Below, in pieces: positions 1-9,204 of a DNA stretch of 64,000 nt. Source of the DNA: Paramylibacter ulvae (GTDB lineage Bacteria; Pseudomonadota; Alphaproteobacteria; Rhodobacterales; Rhodobacteraceae); the NCBI RefSeq assembly GCF_014652655.1, contig NZ_BMZF01000008.1, positions 62,001 through 126,000 on the forward strand, in the 5' to 3' direction. The translations under genes were made by a program, and so were the position numbers. Below the pieces are notes generated by a model. The model searched no databases. It saw only the letters and a program-made list of their open reading frames with translations, and was not told the origin of the DNA. How positions within the stretch are numbered: position 1 is the stretch's first letter; every line of letters starts with the position of its first letter.

Positions 1-998
1 CGAAATGCAAATTCTGTCATGCGATCCCCAGCGCGAGCCGATTGTGCCAATCTGTGCATCTGATCCAAGGGGATGAAATTCGCGGGGATAACATCGGTGG
101 GTGCTTCGAATGCGGTGCGCAAAATACCGTAAAATCCCGCATAGGTTTCCAAACATCCATTTGCGCCACATCGGCACAATGGCCCCTGTGCGATATGGGG
201 CATGTGCCCAAATGATGGCGCTGAAAGCTCTATTTCTTTGTGTTGGTTCACCCGCGCAACACCAAGCCCAATATTGTCAGACAGCCAAACAACCGCATGT
301 CGATCGCCCGCCGTAACGGTATCGTTTTGCACCGCACGTCTCATGACATTATGTGCAACATAACAAATTTCGTTGTGTAGCTTAACCTCTGCGTGCCAGT
401 CATCGTGCAACAATTCGCGAAAGTTTATTTTTTGATTGCCAAAAACAGGCGACCAAAGAAGCGATTGTTCTTGCGTGTCCACCTCGCCTTTGGTGGTAAT
501 GGAAATGACTTTTATTTGGCTTTGTTTGATCTCCGATCGTGCGACAAAATCAGCGAGCTGTTTTTTGATCATTTGGCCGAATTTGACCGCATCGGTTTGC
601 GTGTTGTCGCGGCCAAAAACCTGTCGGTCTTTTAATGTGTTTTTGTAATCCAATAGCGAAAATTCGATGCGTTCCGCGGAAATGCGCAGCACTACAAAAT
701 ACGCGAAATTGGCACATGGTGTGAATGAAATTCGTGGGCGTCCGCGTCCGCTGGCAGGTGATTGTTCGACCTTTTCCAACACGCCTTCTTCTAAAAATTC
801 ACCGGTGATTACCGATACGGTTCCCGATGCCAAACCTGTTTTTTCAGCGATGACCGTATGTGACAATGGTCCAAATTCACGCAATGAATTCAATACCATG
901 GCACGATTGTTATGGCGCAAACCCTCGGTTGTTATCGCGGTTTGTATAAATGACATTTGCTTGCGCCCTTGCGGTTTTTCGGTGTGCATGTTCGACAT
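1..998 (-). CDS. xylR: ROK-family transcriptional regulator, xylR-like (C-terminus cut by window edge)
   Basis: The minus strand is open from 998 to the left edge, about 332 codons. Residues 30-75 form a winged helix-turn-helix (NNRAMVLNSLREFGPLSH, then an SGTVS recognition helix), followed by the SGRGRPR hinge usual in ROK repressors. Residues 275-282 carry the ROK zinc motif CRCGANGC. The sugar-kinase phosphate motifs are degenerate, which fits a regulator rather than a kinase. It diverges from xylFHG, so the likely role is xylose-responsive repression of the transport and catabolic operons. An alternative in-frame ATG lies at 989. The missing 3' end prevents a full check. The xylR assignment rests on family plus context. 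Confidence 0.85.
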   Translation of the reverse strand, partial: MSNMHTEKPQGRKQMSFIQTAITTEGLRHNNRAMVLNSLREFGPLSHTVIAEKTGLASGTVSVITGEFLEEGVLEKVEQSPASGRGRPRISFTPCANFAYFVVLRISAERIEFSLLDYKNTLKDRQVFGRDNTQTDAVKFGQMIKKQLADFVARSEIKQSQIKVISITTKGEVDTQEQSLLWSPVFGNQKINFRELLHDDWHAEVKLHNEICYVAHNVMRRAVQNDTVTAGDRHAVVWLSDNIGLGVARVNQHKEIELSAPSFGHMPHIAQGPLCRCGANGCLETYAGFYGILRTAFEAPTDVIPANFIPLDQMHRLAQSARAGDRMTEFAF

Positions 999-1002
999 CT
1001 TA

Positions 1003-1019
1003 TTGCCGTTGAACGGCAA
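1003..1019. promoter_or_regulatory. Perfect inverted repeat next to xylR start
   Basis: TTGCCGTT and AACGGCAA form an 8-bp inverted repeat around a single G, five bases upstream of the xylR start codon. Its position over the xylR leader suggests an operator (autoregulation or a global sugar regulator) or a short 5' hairpin. No regulator is assigned. Confidence 0.45.
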
Positions 1020-1047
1020 AGTTGCAATCTTTTTCTCGACTCACGAG

Positions 1048-1077
1048 TTGACCTGCTCACGCTTTCGTGTTTATTTT
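1048..1077 (+). promoter_or_regulatory. Candidate xylF promoter
   Basis: TTGACC at 1048-1053 and TATTTT at 1072-1077, spaced by 18 bp, resemble a sigma-70 promoter reading toward xylF. The -10 hexamer coincides with the left arm of the inverted repeat at 1072-1098. This is pattern inference only. Confidence 0.4.
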
Positions 1078-1098
1078 TCTCGACTATTGTGAAAAATA
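1072..1098. promoter_or_regulatory. Candidate XylR operator in the xylF promoter
   Basis: Arms TATTTTTC (1072-1079) and GAAAAATA (1091-1098) are a perfect 8-bp inverted repeat with an 11-nt spacer that begins TCGACT. ROK repressors commonly bind AT-rich inverted repeats of this spacing. It overlaps the proposed -10, as expected for repression. A second TTTTTCTCGACT half-site lies at about 1030-1041. Confidence 0.5.
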
Positions 1099-1158
1099 GA
1101 ATCGCAGTAGAAAATCGGCGGACAGGTTCCGCAAATTTTAAGTTCTTGGGAGGAACAT

Positions 1159-2190
1159 ATGAAAAAGTTTATCACAGCGGCGCTTGCCGCGTCCGTTGCT
1201 GTATCTGCACTTGCGACAAGCGCAAACGCAGAAGGTAAAAAAATTGGCGTTTCTTGGTCTAACTTCCAAGAAGAACGCTGGAAAACCGACGAAGCCGCAA
1301 TGAAAGCAGCGATTGAAGCAAACGGTGACGCCTATATTTCGGCGGATGCTCAGCTATCTGCCGCGAAACAACTTACAGATGTTGAAAGCCTGATCGCGCA
1401 AGGCGCGGATGCGTTGATTATCCTGTCAGTTGATTCAGGTTCCGTTGGTTCTGCCGTGGACAAAGCCGCAGCCGAAGGTATCCCTGTTTTGGGCTATGAC
1501 CGATTGATCGAAGACCAGCGGGCATTTTACCTGACTTTCGACAACAAAGAAGTTGGCCGCGTGATTGCACGTTCCATCGTCGCTGCTGTGCCAGAAGGAA
1601 ACTATGCCATCATCAAAGGTGACAAGGGCGATCCAAACGCATTGTTCCTGCTTGAGGGCATGATGGATGTAATTGGCGCCGATGTTGAAGCTGGCAAAAT
1701 TAAAATTGTTGGTGAAGCATTCACGGATGGCTGGAAGCCTGACAATGCACAGAAAAACATGGAACAAATTCTGACGGCAAACGACAATAACGTTGATGCG
1801 GTTCTGTCTGAAAATGACGGCATGGCGGGTGGTGCAATTGCTGCACTTGCTGCGCAGGGTATGAACATTCCTGTATCTGGCCAAGACGGTGATCATGCTG
1901 CGTTGAACCGTGTTGCACGCGGTACGCAAAACACATCCGTCTGGAAAGACGCACGTGAATTGGGCAAGGCTGCGGGTTCAATCGCCGCGATGCTGGCCGA
2001 TGGCAAAGCGGGTTCGGAAATTCCTGGTGCTGTAAAATGGTCTGGCGGTTCAAAGGGCGTTGAAATGGATGCGATTTTCCTTGCACCTACTCCGATCGAC
2101 AAATCCAATATATCAGTTGTGATCGATGCAGGTCATATCGCCAAAGACAAAGTGTGCGAAGGCGCAATGGACGGCGTTGACGGCTGCTAA
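1159..2190 (+). CDS. xylF: D-xylose ABC transporter, periplasmic substrate-binding protein
   Basis: This 343-residue protein has an N-terminal signal peptide (MKKFITAALAASVAVSALA, cleavage near TSANA). It continues as a type I sugar-binding protein with the XylF pattern: IGVSWSNFQEERWKTDEAA, then ALIILSVDSGSV, PVLGYDRLI and ENDGMAGGAIAAL. It captures xylose in the periplasm and delivers it to XylHG. The start is set by GGGAGGA at 1148-1154, five bases before the ATG. It is first in the xylFHG operon, and a hairpin follows that could keep its mRNA more abundant than xylHG. Confidence 0.95.
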   Translation: MKKFITAALAASVAVSALATSANAEGKKIGVSWSNFQEERWKTDEAAMKAAIEANGDAYISADAQLSAAKQLTDVESLIAQGADALIILSVDSGSVGSAVDKAAAEGIPVLGYDRLIEDQRAFYLTFDNKEVGRVIARSIVAAVPEGNYAIIKGDKGDPNALFLLEGMMDVIGADVEAGKIKIVGEAFTDGWKPDNAQKNMEQILTANDNNVDAVLSENDGMAGGAIAALAAQGMNIPVSGQDGDHAALNRVARGTQNTSVWKDARELGKAAGSIAAMLADGKAGSEIPGAVKWSGGSKGVEMDAIFLAPTPIDKSNISVVIDAGHIAKDKVCEGAMDGVDGC

Positions 2191-2207
2191 TCACAGTGTA
2201 GAAAATT

Positions 2208-2235
2208 AAACCGCGTCTCGGATTTGGCGCGGTTT
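2208..2235 (+). terminator. Intercistronic hairpin between xylF and xylH
   Basis: AAACCGCG (2208-2215) pairs perfectly with CGCGGTTT (2228-2235) across a 12-nt loop. It has no long T-run, so it is more likely a partial terminator or 3' mRNA stabiliser that raises the binding-protein to permease ratio than a full stop. Confidence 0.6.
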
Positions 2236-2274
2236 ATTCACATCATCTGATAAAATTTGAAAGCGGAGCAGGTT

Positions 2275-3597
2275 TTGAACTCTCTAAATAATTCTGTCGG
2301 CGCAGATAAGGTCGAAAACGAAGGTATATTCACCCGTTTTCTCCGCGCCACCGAAATCGATGCGCGATTGTTGGGGATGATTGCTGCCCTGATTATGATC
2401 TGGGTTGGATTTCATTTATACGGCCTATTGGTGAATGGATTTGGCGCGTTTTTGACGCCGCGAAATCTGTGGAACCTGTCGGTGCAAACGGCTTCGGTTG
2501 CGGTGATGGCAACGGGTATGGTTTTGGTCATCGTCACGCGCCATATTGATCTGTCCGTGGGTTCGATCCTTGGCTTTTCGGCAACAGCAATGGCGATCAT
2601 GCAGGTTTGGATTTTGCCCGAAATTTTGGGTCTTGGGCATCCTCTGATCTGGGTTATTACAGTGATTTTCGGCCTGATGGTTGGTTGCGCGATTGGTGCG
2701 ATACATGGGTATCTGATCGCCTATCTGGGTATCCCTGCGTTTATCGTAACACTTGGCGGTTTGCTGGTGTGGCGTGGTGCAACGTTTTTATTGGCACGGG
2801 GTGAAACAATTGCACCTGTGGACGCAACATTCACCAAATTAGGTGGCGGGCCATATGGCGCAATCGGTGCAACCGGCAGTTGGATTGTTGGATTGCTCGC
2901 ATGTTTGGCACTGCTTGGTCTTCTTTGGCAAGGGCGGCGCAAACGGGTTCAGTTTAACTTCCCTCAACGCCCGATTTGGGCCGAAACATTTTTGGCCATT
3001 GCGGGCTGTGCGATCATCGTTGGCATCGTTATGTTGGTCAACGCATATTACTGGCCCAAAGGCATCGTGCGCCAATATGCAGAGGCGAATAATATCGATA
3101 CGCCTGTATCTGAAATTTTCATCAGCCATGGTTTCGCAATACCAGTTTTAATTATGTTGGCTGTGGGTGTCATGATGACATTCTTAACTACGCGCACACG
3201 ATTTGGTCGTTACGTGTTTGCCATTGGTGGCAATCCAGAGGCGGCGGAATTGGCAGGGATCAAAACGCGCTGGGTCACGGTGAAAATCTTTGCTTTGATG
3301 GGCACATTATGTGGCCTTTCCGCGGTGATTGCATCGGCAAGACTTGGTTCAGCATCGATTAGCCTTGGCACCTTGGACGAGCTTTACGTGATTGCGGCGG
3401 CCGTGATTGGTGGCACATCCTTTGCCGGTGGTGTTGGCACGATTTACGGCGCAATTCTGGGTGCTTTGCTGATGCAATCATTGCAAGCGGGCATGGTGTT
3501 AATAGGGTTTGATGCGGCAATGCAGCAAATGGTCGTGGGTTCAGTTTTGGTTTTCGCCGTCTGGATCGACACAATGTATCGCCGTCGTGCGAAGTAA
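2275..3597 (+). CDS. xylH: D-xylose ABC transporter permease
   Basis: This is a polytopic inner-membrane permease of the ribose/xylose (BPD_transp_2) family with about ten hydrophobic segments. It carries the conserved motifs TGMVLVIVTRHIDLSVGSILGF, IPAFIVTLGG and GRYVFAIGGNPEAAELAGI, the cytoplasmic loop that contacts the ATPase. It passes xylose across the membrane with XylF and XylG. The TTG at 2275 is preferred because GGAG sits six bases upstream (2265-2268). An earlier in-frame TTG at 2257 lacks a ribosome site. The product is 440 residues. Confidence 0.93.
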   Translation: MNSLNNSVGADKVENEGIFTRFLRATEIDARLLGMIAALIMIWVGFHLYGLLVNGFGAFLTPRNLWNLSVQTASVAVMATGMVLVIVTRHIDLSVGSILGFSATAMAIMQVWILPEILGLGHPLIWVITVIFGLMVGCAIGAIHGYLIAYLGIPAFIVTLGGLLVWRGATFLLARGETIAPVDATFTKLGGGPYGAIGATGSWIVGLLACLALLGLLWQGRRKRVQFNFPQRPIWAETFLAIAGCAIIVGIVMLVNAYYWPKGIVRQYAEANNIDTPVSEIFISHGFAIPVLIMLAVGVMMTFLTTRTRFGRYVFAIGGNPEAAELAGIKTRWVTVKIFALMGTLCGLSAVIASARLGSASISLGTLDELYVIAAAVIGGTSFAGGVGTIYGAILGALLMQSLQAGMVLIGFDAAMQQMVVGSVLVFAVWIDTMYRRRAK

Positions 3598-3604
3598 GGA
3601 TTGA

Positions 3605-4399
3605 ATGATGTCAAACTCTGAAAACCAAACACCACTTGTTGAAATCAAAGATCTGTCAATTGCATTTGGCGGGATCAAGGCGGTTGATCATGCATCACTT
3701 GATTTGTTTCCTGGCGAAGTTGTCGCGATTCTGGGTCATAACGGTGCGGGTAAATCGACGCTGATTAAGATCCTATCGGGAGCGTATAAACGCGATGGCG
3801 GCGAAATTTTTGTGAATGGTGAAAAGGCGGACATTAACAATCCGCGCGATGCGAAAAAATACGGCATTGAAACCATTTATCAAACGCTCGCGGTTGCCGA
3901 TAATGTGGATGCGGCGGCGAACCTTTATCTGGGGCGGGAAATCCTCACCAGTTATGGCACGCTTGATGACACAGCAATGGAGGCCGAAGCACGCAAAGTT
4001 ATGGGGCGTCTTAACCCCAACTTTCAACGGTTCAAAGAACCGGTATCAAAACTGTCTGGCGGGCAACGCCAATCGGTTGCGATTGCGCGCGCGATTTTGT
4101 TTAACGCCAAAATCCTGATCATGGATGAACCGACCGCCGCACTTGGCCCCCAAGAAACGGAACAAGTTGGGCAATTGATCCATCAGTTGAAAAAAGATGG
4201 TATTGGTATTTTCCTGATCAGCCACGACATCCACGATGTGTTTGATCTGGCTGATCGTGTTGCTGTCATGAAAAACGGTAAAATGGTTGGTTATGCCAAA
4301 ACCACGGATGTCACCAAAGATGAAGTTTTAGGCATGATCATCCTTGGTAAATGCCCCGATGGTGCGATCCCAGGACCTGGTGCAATGCAAGAGGCATAA
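3605..4399 (+). CDS. xylG: D-xylose ABC transporter ATP-binding protein (single-domain form)
   Basis: This 264-residue ABC ATPase has Walker [10 protein letters not shown] (44-52), signature LSGGQ (150-154), Walker B ILIMDE (170-175) and the H-loop SHDIHDVF. It energises the XylFH importer. Enterobacterial XylG is a tandem-domain protein of about 510 residues. The single-domain version seen here is the form usual in alphaproteobacteria, so this is not a truncation. AAGGA lies just before the ATG, and a second ATG follows at 3608. It is the last gene of xylFHG and ends at a strong hairpin. Confidence 0.93.
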   Translation: MMSNSENQTPLVEIKDLSIAFGGIKAVDHASLDLFPGEVVAILGHNGAGKSTLIKILSGAYKRDGGEIFVNGEKADINNPRDAKKYGIETIYQTLAVADNVDAAANLYLGREILTSYGTLDDTAMEAEARKVMGRLNPNFQRFKEPVSKLSGGQRQSVAIARAILFNAKILIMDEPTAALGPQETEQVGQLIHQLKKDGIGIFLISHDIHDVFDLADRVAVMKNGKMVGYAKTTDVTKDEVLGMIILGKCPDGAIPGPGAMQEA

Positions 4400-4403
4400 T
4401 GGA

Positions 4404-4425
4404 GGGGGCGGGTTTTCCCGCCCTA
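4404..4425. terminator. Bidirectional terminator between xylG and glk
   Basis: GGGCGGG (4406-4412) and CCCGCCC (4417-4423) form a perfect 7-bp stem with a TTTT loop between two convergent operons. A run of T (4431-4435) lies beyond it on the plus strand. It overlaps the first bases of the glk stop codon. Confidence 0.7.
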
Positions 4426-5391
4426 CCCTGTTTTTCCCAATGCGTTGGCTGCACCGATCAATCCAAACCGCGTGTTTTGATACAGGTAAATAGATGTATT
4501 TTCGCGTGCTTTACTGAACCGCCCACCATTGTTGAATGCATCAATAAACCCTTGATCCAATAACCAAGGGTTTGCGGCAATCACCCCACCCGCAATAAAC
4601 ACACCACCGGTTGCCGACATGGCAAGCGATAGATCCCCCGCAACAAACCCCAGGTGTTTTTGAAAAATCTTTGCGGTTTTTATCGCGGCTTCATCGGATT
4701 TATTCTGTGCGGCTTTCAAAATATCTTTGGGTGTATTTAATGCGGCCTCGCATTTCATCACCGCGCAAACCGCCTGATAAAGGTATGGTAATCCCGTGCC
4801 GCTTAAAAATGCCTCGGCCTCGAAATGCAAACCATCCTTAACCATTTGGGTTTCTGGCCAAATTGTTTTAAACGCGTCAAACACAGTTGTTTCAAATGCA
4901 TCCGTGGGTGCAATGCGCACATGCCCGCCTTCGCCGGGGACGGCAAAATAACCTGATCCAGTTAATATCAACATGCCAACGCCCAACCCCGTGCCGGGTC
5001 CGATAATTAGTCGGTTACCCGTCGGAATTTCATCCTCGCCTTGGATTGTTGAAACGTCGTTTTGCGTCACAGTTGCCAGCGACCAAGCGGCGGCGGCAAA
5101 ATCATTGATGAACGCAACATCTTTGGTTTTACAAAGATCCTGAACAGATGTGATTTTGATCTGTTGATCGGCATTGGTCAGCTTGACTTGTCCATTGGAA
5201 ATCGTCCCAGCTGCGGCAAGCACGACACGATTTGGGGTGGAACCAATGTCATCCAGATACAAATTCATCGCATCCAACAGGCCGTGTTCTCCCTTGGTTG
5301 GAAATGTCCGCTCGCGCGTGATTTCATCATCGTCAACTTGTGCAAATCGCGCATTTGTGCCACCGATATCGGCGATTAAATCCCAGCTCAT
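4423..5391 (-). CDS. glk: Glucokinase (Glk family)
   Basis: The 322-residue protein has the bacterial glucokinase fold rather than the ROK type: ADIGGTNARFA phosphate loop near residue 7, AAAGTISNGQ, FINDFAAAAW, IGPGTGLGVGML, GEGGHVRIAP and ATGGVFIAGGV. It phosphorylates glucose to glucose 6-phosphate, the substrate of Zwf encoded nearby. It is the last gene of the xylB-xylA-mro-glk operon, 12 bp after mro. Its presence implies the operon handles glucose as well as xylose. Confidence 0.92.
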   Translation of the reverse strand: MSWDLIADIGGTNARFAQVDDDEITRERTFPTKGEHGLLDAMNLYLDDIGSTPNRVVLAAAGTISNGQVKLTNADQQIKITSVQDLCKTKDVAFINDFAAAAWSLATVTQNDVSTIQGEDEIPTGNRLIIGPGTGLGVGMLILTGSGYFAVPGEGGHVRIAPTDAFETTVFDAFKTIWPETQMVKDGLHFEAEAFLSGTGLPYLYQAVCAVMKCEAALNTPKDILKAAQNKSDEAAIKTAKIFQKHLGFVAGDLSLAMSATGGVFIAGGVIAANPWLLDQGFIDAFNNGGRFSKARENTSIYLYQNTRFGLIGAANALGKTG

Positions 5392-5403
5392 GTCATTTAC
5401 CCA

Positions 5404-6330
5404 TTATGTCGGCTTTGAAAAAGCCAGCGTTGTTTTTTGACTATAGGGCAAATCTGGTGAATGGATACAAGATTGAAATGTCGGTTGATTCAAACAATCA
5501 GGGAAATATTGCGGTTCCAAACACAGGGCATCATATGGTGAAAACGGTGGGCTTAACCCGTGGCCTGTGTAAACCTGTAATCCGGGTTGATCGGTGTAGA
5601 TTTCCATTTTGCTATGTTCGCCAATAAAAACCGCACTGGGCTCGTCATTGTGTCGGAGAACAAAATTATGATCTATCTTCGAACGGGTTAATTCGTTGAA
5701 ATAGGTATCTGACATTGGTGAAATGATACCCGTTGGGATCAATGTATCGTCAACCTCGCATCGCCCTGTAGCGTTAACCTGTAACGTATGATCGGATAAT
5801 TTACCGCCAAGATTGTAATAATTATGTTGCGCCAAATTTATCGGTGTTTCACCACTTGGTAGCGCATCCAGTTCATAGGCAAGCGTGGAATCCTTCAATG
5901 TGATCTTAAGTGAAACATCGACAGTTTCGGGATATCCAGCATCCAAATGTGGCGAGTGCAGGCGCAGTTGTATTGCATTGTCGTGGCTGTCTTTTTCCAA
6001 ATCCCAAACACGGCGTCCAAACCCAGTTGCACCACCATGCAAATGGTGCGCCCCGTTGTTGCATTCCAATTGATAGGGTTTTCCGTTTAGCGAAAAAGCG
6101 CCATATGCCGTGCGATTTGCCACCCGCCCCGCAATAACACCCATGTGGTTTTGATCCGCGACATAGCCTTGTAAATCGGCGTACCCTAAAATCAGGTTTT
6201 GCCCCTGTCGTTGCAACGATTTTGTCGTGGCGCCAAAACTTAGAACCTGAACCATCATCGTGTCGGATTTTAATGTGGCGCACCAAACAGGCGCGCCATC
6301 TATGTCACCAAATTTATCGACCTGCACCAT
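5404..6330 (-). CDS. mro: Aldose 1-epimerase (mutarotase)
   Basis: This 308-residue GalM-family beta-sandwich enzyme contains GRVANRTAYGAFSLNGKPYQLECNNG with the catalytic histidine region HHLHGG (about residues 93-98), LAQHNYYNLGG and the late YTGHGLSPP segment. It interconverts alpha and beta aldopyranoses before isomerisation or phosphorylation. The xylA stop and this start share one base (TAATG arrangement), indicating translational coupling. galM is the equivalent name in other bacteria. Confidence 0.9.
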   Translation of the reverse strand: MVQVDKFGDIDGAPVWCATLKSDTMMVQVLSFGATTKSLQRQGQNLILGYADLQGYVADQNHMGVIAGRVANRTAYGAFSLNGKPYQLECNNGAHHLHGGATGFGRRVWDLEKDSHDNAIQLRLHSPHLDAGYPETVDVSLKITLKDSTLAYELDALPSGETPINLAQHNYYNLGGKLSDHTLQVNATGRCEVDDTLIPTGIISPMSDTYFNELTRSKIDHNFVLRHNDEPSAVFIGEHSKMEIYTDQPGLQVYTGHGLSPPFSPYDALCLEPQYFPDCLNQPTFQSCIHSPDLPYSQKTTLAFSKPT

Positions 6331-7646
6331 TACACGAAACGGTTAACGACGTTTTCCAGATATTCTTGGCGGCCAGATTTTGGCGATGGGTTGATATCGC
6401 TGTCGCGCACCAATTTTTCGATTTGATCAAGGGATAATTTACCCGCTTTCAAATCTTGGCCTTGGGGTGTGTTCCACCCCGCATAGCGCGACTGAAGCTC
6501 GCGATCCAACGTGCCATCCTCGATCATTGCAGCGGCCGCTTTTAACCCACGCGCACAAACATCCATGCCACCAATATGACCCATCAACAGATCATCCGCA
6601 TCAATGGATTGGCGGCGCAGTTTTGCATCAAAATTTGTGCCACCTGATGTGAAACCACCGCCCTGAAGGATATGGTAATATGCCAGTGCAACCTCTGGCA
6701 CGTTGTTTGGGAATTGATCCGTATCCCAGCCCGATTGGTAATCATTGCGGTTCATGTCGATGGATCCAAAAATCCCCAGTGATTGTGCCAGTGCGATTTC
6801 ATGTTCGAAACTATGCCCTGCCAAAATCGCATGACCTTGTTCAAGGTTCATCTGAACTTCGCCTTCCAACCCATGTTTTTTCAAGAAACCATAAACTGTG
6901 CCAACGTCGTAATCGTATTGATGCTTGGTTGGTTCTTGTGGTTTTGGTTCCACCAAAATCGCGCCTTTGAAACCGATCTTGTGTTTGTATTCGACAACCA
7001 GATTCAGCATCCGCCCCAATTGATCCAGCTCGCGTGTCAAATCGGTATTGAGCAAGGTTTCATACCCCTCGCGCCCCCCCCAAAGAACGTAGTTTTCACC
7101 ATTCAAACGTTGCGTTGCATCCATACAGGTTTTGATGGTCGCCGCCGAAAATGCGAACACATCTGGGTCTGGATTGGTGGCTGCACCGCCCATGAAACGG
7201 CGATCAGAAAACAAATTTGCTGTTCCCCACAACAATTTCATTCCTGTTTCATCCATCTTTTGTTCGAACACATCGACGATGGCATTTAGATTGTCGGTAT
7301 TCTCGGCGAAATTACGACCCTCTGGGCGTACATCCGCATCGTGAAAACAATAATATGGCGCGCCAAGTGCGGTAAACATTTCAAATGCAATGTCGGCCTT
7401 AACCTTGGCGGCATCCATGGCGTTTGAAATGCGATCAGGAAACCATGGGCGATCAAAAGTTTGTCCGCCAAACGGATCACCACCTGGCCATGCAAAGCTG
7501 TGCCAATATGCGATGGCAAAACGCAGATGATCCTCCATGCGTTTTCCCATAACGATTTCGTTTGGGTCATAATGGCTAAATGCCAATGGATCGGTATTAT
7601 CGCTTCCCTTAAATGGGATTTTATCGATGCTGAAAAATGATGTCAT
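6330..7646 (-). CDS. xylA: Xylose isomerase
   Basis: The 438-residue protein is a full-length group II xylose isomerase. Signatures include [28 protein letters not shown] with the catalytic His, [34 protein letters not shown] and NMEQ-like [19 protein letters not shown] with GSIDMNRND metal ligands. It converts D-xylose to D-xylulose in the cytoplasm. Its start overlaps the xylB stop by four bases (ATGA), and it has an AAGGAAG ribosome site. Confidence 0.96.
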   Translation of the reverse strand: MTSFFSIDKIPFKGSDNTDPLAFSHYDPNEIVMGKRMEDHLRFAIAYWHSFAWPGGDPFGGQTFDRPWFPDRISNAMDAAKVKADIAFEMFTALGAPYYCFHDADVRPEGRNFAENTDNLNAIVDVFEQKMDETGMKLLWGTANLFSDRRFMGGAATNPDPDVFAFSAATIKTCMDATQRLNGENYVLWGGREGYETLLNTDLTRELDQLGRMLNLVVEYKHKIGFKGAILVEPKPQEPTKHQYDYDVGTVYGFLKKHGLEGEVQMNLEQGHAILAGHSFEHEIALAQSLGIFGSIDMNRNDYQSGWDTDQFPNNVPEVALAYYHILQGGGFTSGGTNFDAKLRRQSIDADDLLMGHIGGMDVCARGLKAAAAMIEDGTLDRELQSRYAGWNTPQGQDLKAGKLSLDQIEKLVRDSDINPSPKSGRQEYLENVVNRFV

Positions 7647-9091
7647 GATGCTTCCTTGATAAGAGGGTATAGTTTTTTGAACCGCTGATACGCGGCTTCG
7701 TATTCTGATTGTAATTTTTTATTGGGTGAAACGTGTTTGGCGATTGCAGGGGGGACAAGTGTTGTTTCAACATCGGCTCCATCGCCAATCATTGCCAAAC
7801 GTGCCGCGCCGAGCGCTGCACCGAAATCACCCTTGTCTGGCAATGCCAAGCGAAGGTTTAAAATCGTGGCCAGTGTTTCTATCCAAAACTCAGATTTTGA
7901 GCCCCCGCCAATGGCCAATATTTCGTGCAATTCTGTGCCCGTTGATTTCAACGCCTCTAAACAATCTCGCAATGCGAATGATACGCCTTCCATCACGGAC
8001 TGACATAAATCGGCGGGTGTGGTGTTTGATTTCAACCCGATGAAAGCACCGCCAATATCCGCATCATTGTGGGGCGTCCGTTCACCGGTGAGGTATGGCA
8101 AAAACGTAATTTTGCTGGGCCCTGAAATCGGCCCCGCGCAAAGTTTTGACAATTGAGCGGGTGTTGTATTCAATGTATTCGCGAGCCAGTTCAAACTGTT
8201 GGTGGCAGATAACATTACCGCCATTTGATACCAACGCTCAGGGACAGCATGACAAAACGTATGAACCGCGGTTTCGGGCGCTGGATGGTATCCGTTTTTG
8301 GCTGCGAGCAATACGCCAGATGTTCCCAAGGATACGAAACCTTGTCCCTCTTGCGCGGCGCCCACACCACAGGCGGCAACGGCATTATCGGCGCCTCCTG
8401 CAATGACTTTCACATCCTGATTAAACCCACATTCGTGGGCAATCGTTGGATCAATAATACCTGCGATTTGTGACCCTTCGATCAGATCGGGCATTTGATC
8501 CATGCGCATTCCGCTGGCGTTTAATAACGTTTCAGACCAATCCCGAGCACCCACATCAAGCCAGCTTGAGCCCGCGGCATCAGACATATCGGTGACGTAT
8601 CGTTTTGTTAGCCAGTGTAACAAGAAGTCCTTTGGTAATATCACCTTGTGAATGCGATCATACAAATCTGGTTCATGCTTTTGCATCCACATCAATTTTG
8701 GTGCGGTAAACCCTGGGAACACGATATTGCCCGAAATTTTGCGAAAGTTTGGATCGGCGTCCAATTGTTTTGCCTCTGCTTCGCTGCGCATATCATTCCA
8801 CAAAATACATGGGCGCAAAGGTTTGCCAGATGTATCAACAACAACCGCGCCATGCATGTGACCTGACATGCTGATCGCGCGAATGTTTTGAAATGCTGCA
8901 CCATGATTGTTGTCTAACTCAGTGAATACTTTTAGACAGGCAATGACCCACTCGTTTGGGTCTTGCTCAGACCAATTGGGATGTGGTTGGCTGACGTCAT
9001 ATTGGGCATGGGCAGTCGCAACAGCCGCACCATTTTCATCGACAATAAGTGCCTTTAGCCCCGACGTGCCTAAATCCAATCCAAGATACAT
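7643..9091 (-). CDS. xylB: Xylulokinase
   Basis: The 482-residue FGGY-family kinase has [19 protein letters not shown] at the N-terminus, [11 protein letters not shown] with WNDMR substrate residues, [14 protein letters not shown], and [17 protein letters not shown] in the C-terminal domain. It phosphorylates D-xylulose to xylulose 5-phosphate for the pentose phosphate pathway. It is first in the xylB-xylA-mro-glk operon and diverges from the dehydrogenase gene. The shared promoter region contains a CTTTT-N11-AAAAG repeat. Confidence 0.95.
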   Translation of the reverse strand: MYLGLDLGTSGLKALIVDENGAAVATAHAQYDVSQPHPNWSEQDPNEWVIACLKVFTELDNNHGAAFQNIRAISMSGHMHGAVVVDTSGKPLRPCILWNDMRSEAEAKQLDADPNFRKISGNIVFPGFTAPKLMWMQKHEPDLYDRIHKVILPKDFLLHWLTKRYVTDMSDAAGSSWLDVGARDWSETLLNASGMRMDQMPDLIEGSQIAGIIDPTIAHECGFNQDVKVIAGGADNAVAACGVGAAQEGQGFVSLGTSGVLLAAKNGYHPAPETAVHTFCHAVPERWYQMAVMLSATNSLNWLANTLNTTPAQLSKLCAGPISGPSKITFLPYLTGERTPHNDADIGGAFIGLKSNTTPADLCQSVMEGVSFALRDCLEALKSTGTELHEILAIGGGSKSEFWIETLATILNLRLALPDKGDFGAALGAARLAMIGDGADVETTLVPPAIAKHVSPNKKLQSEYEAAYQRFKKLYPLIKEAS

Positions 9092-9145
9092 TTTAATTCC
9101 TCCCCCACTTCAATCACAGAAAAATTCGGCCGTTTCAAGAATTTT

Positions 9146-9166
9146 CTTTTGTCTCGAAATAAAAAG
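9146..9166. promoter_or_regulatory. Candidate XylR operator upstream of xylB
   Basis: CTTTT (9146-9150) and AAAAG (9162-9166) are inverted with an 11-nt spacer containing TCTCGA. The same 11-nt spacing and TCTCGA core occur in the xylF promoter repeat. The repeat is short, so confidence is limited. Its place between two divergent sugar genes supports it. Confidence 0.35.
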
Positions 9167-9204
9167 CGTTAGATTTGCATTTATACTGTTGGGAGGATCA
9201 TAAA

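Noticed and set aside
1435-1929. 164-codon open frame on the minus strand within xylF
   Set aside because: It is a shadow frame inside a clear xylF gene, with no homology pattern or ribosome site.
3605-4399. XylG as a truncated two-domain ATPase
   Set aside because: The single domain is complete with all ABC motifs, and the 260-residue form is normal in alphaproteobacteria.
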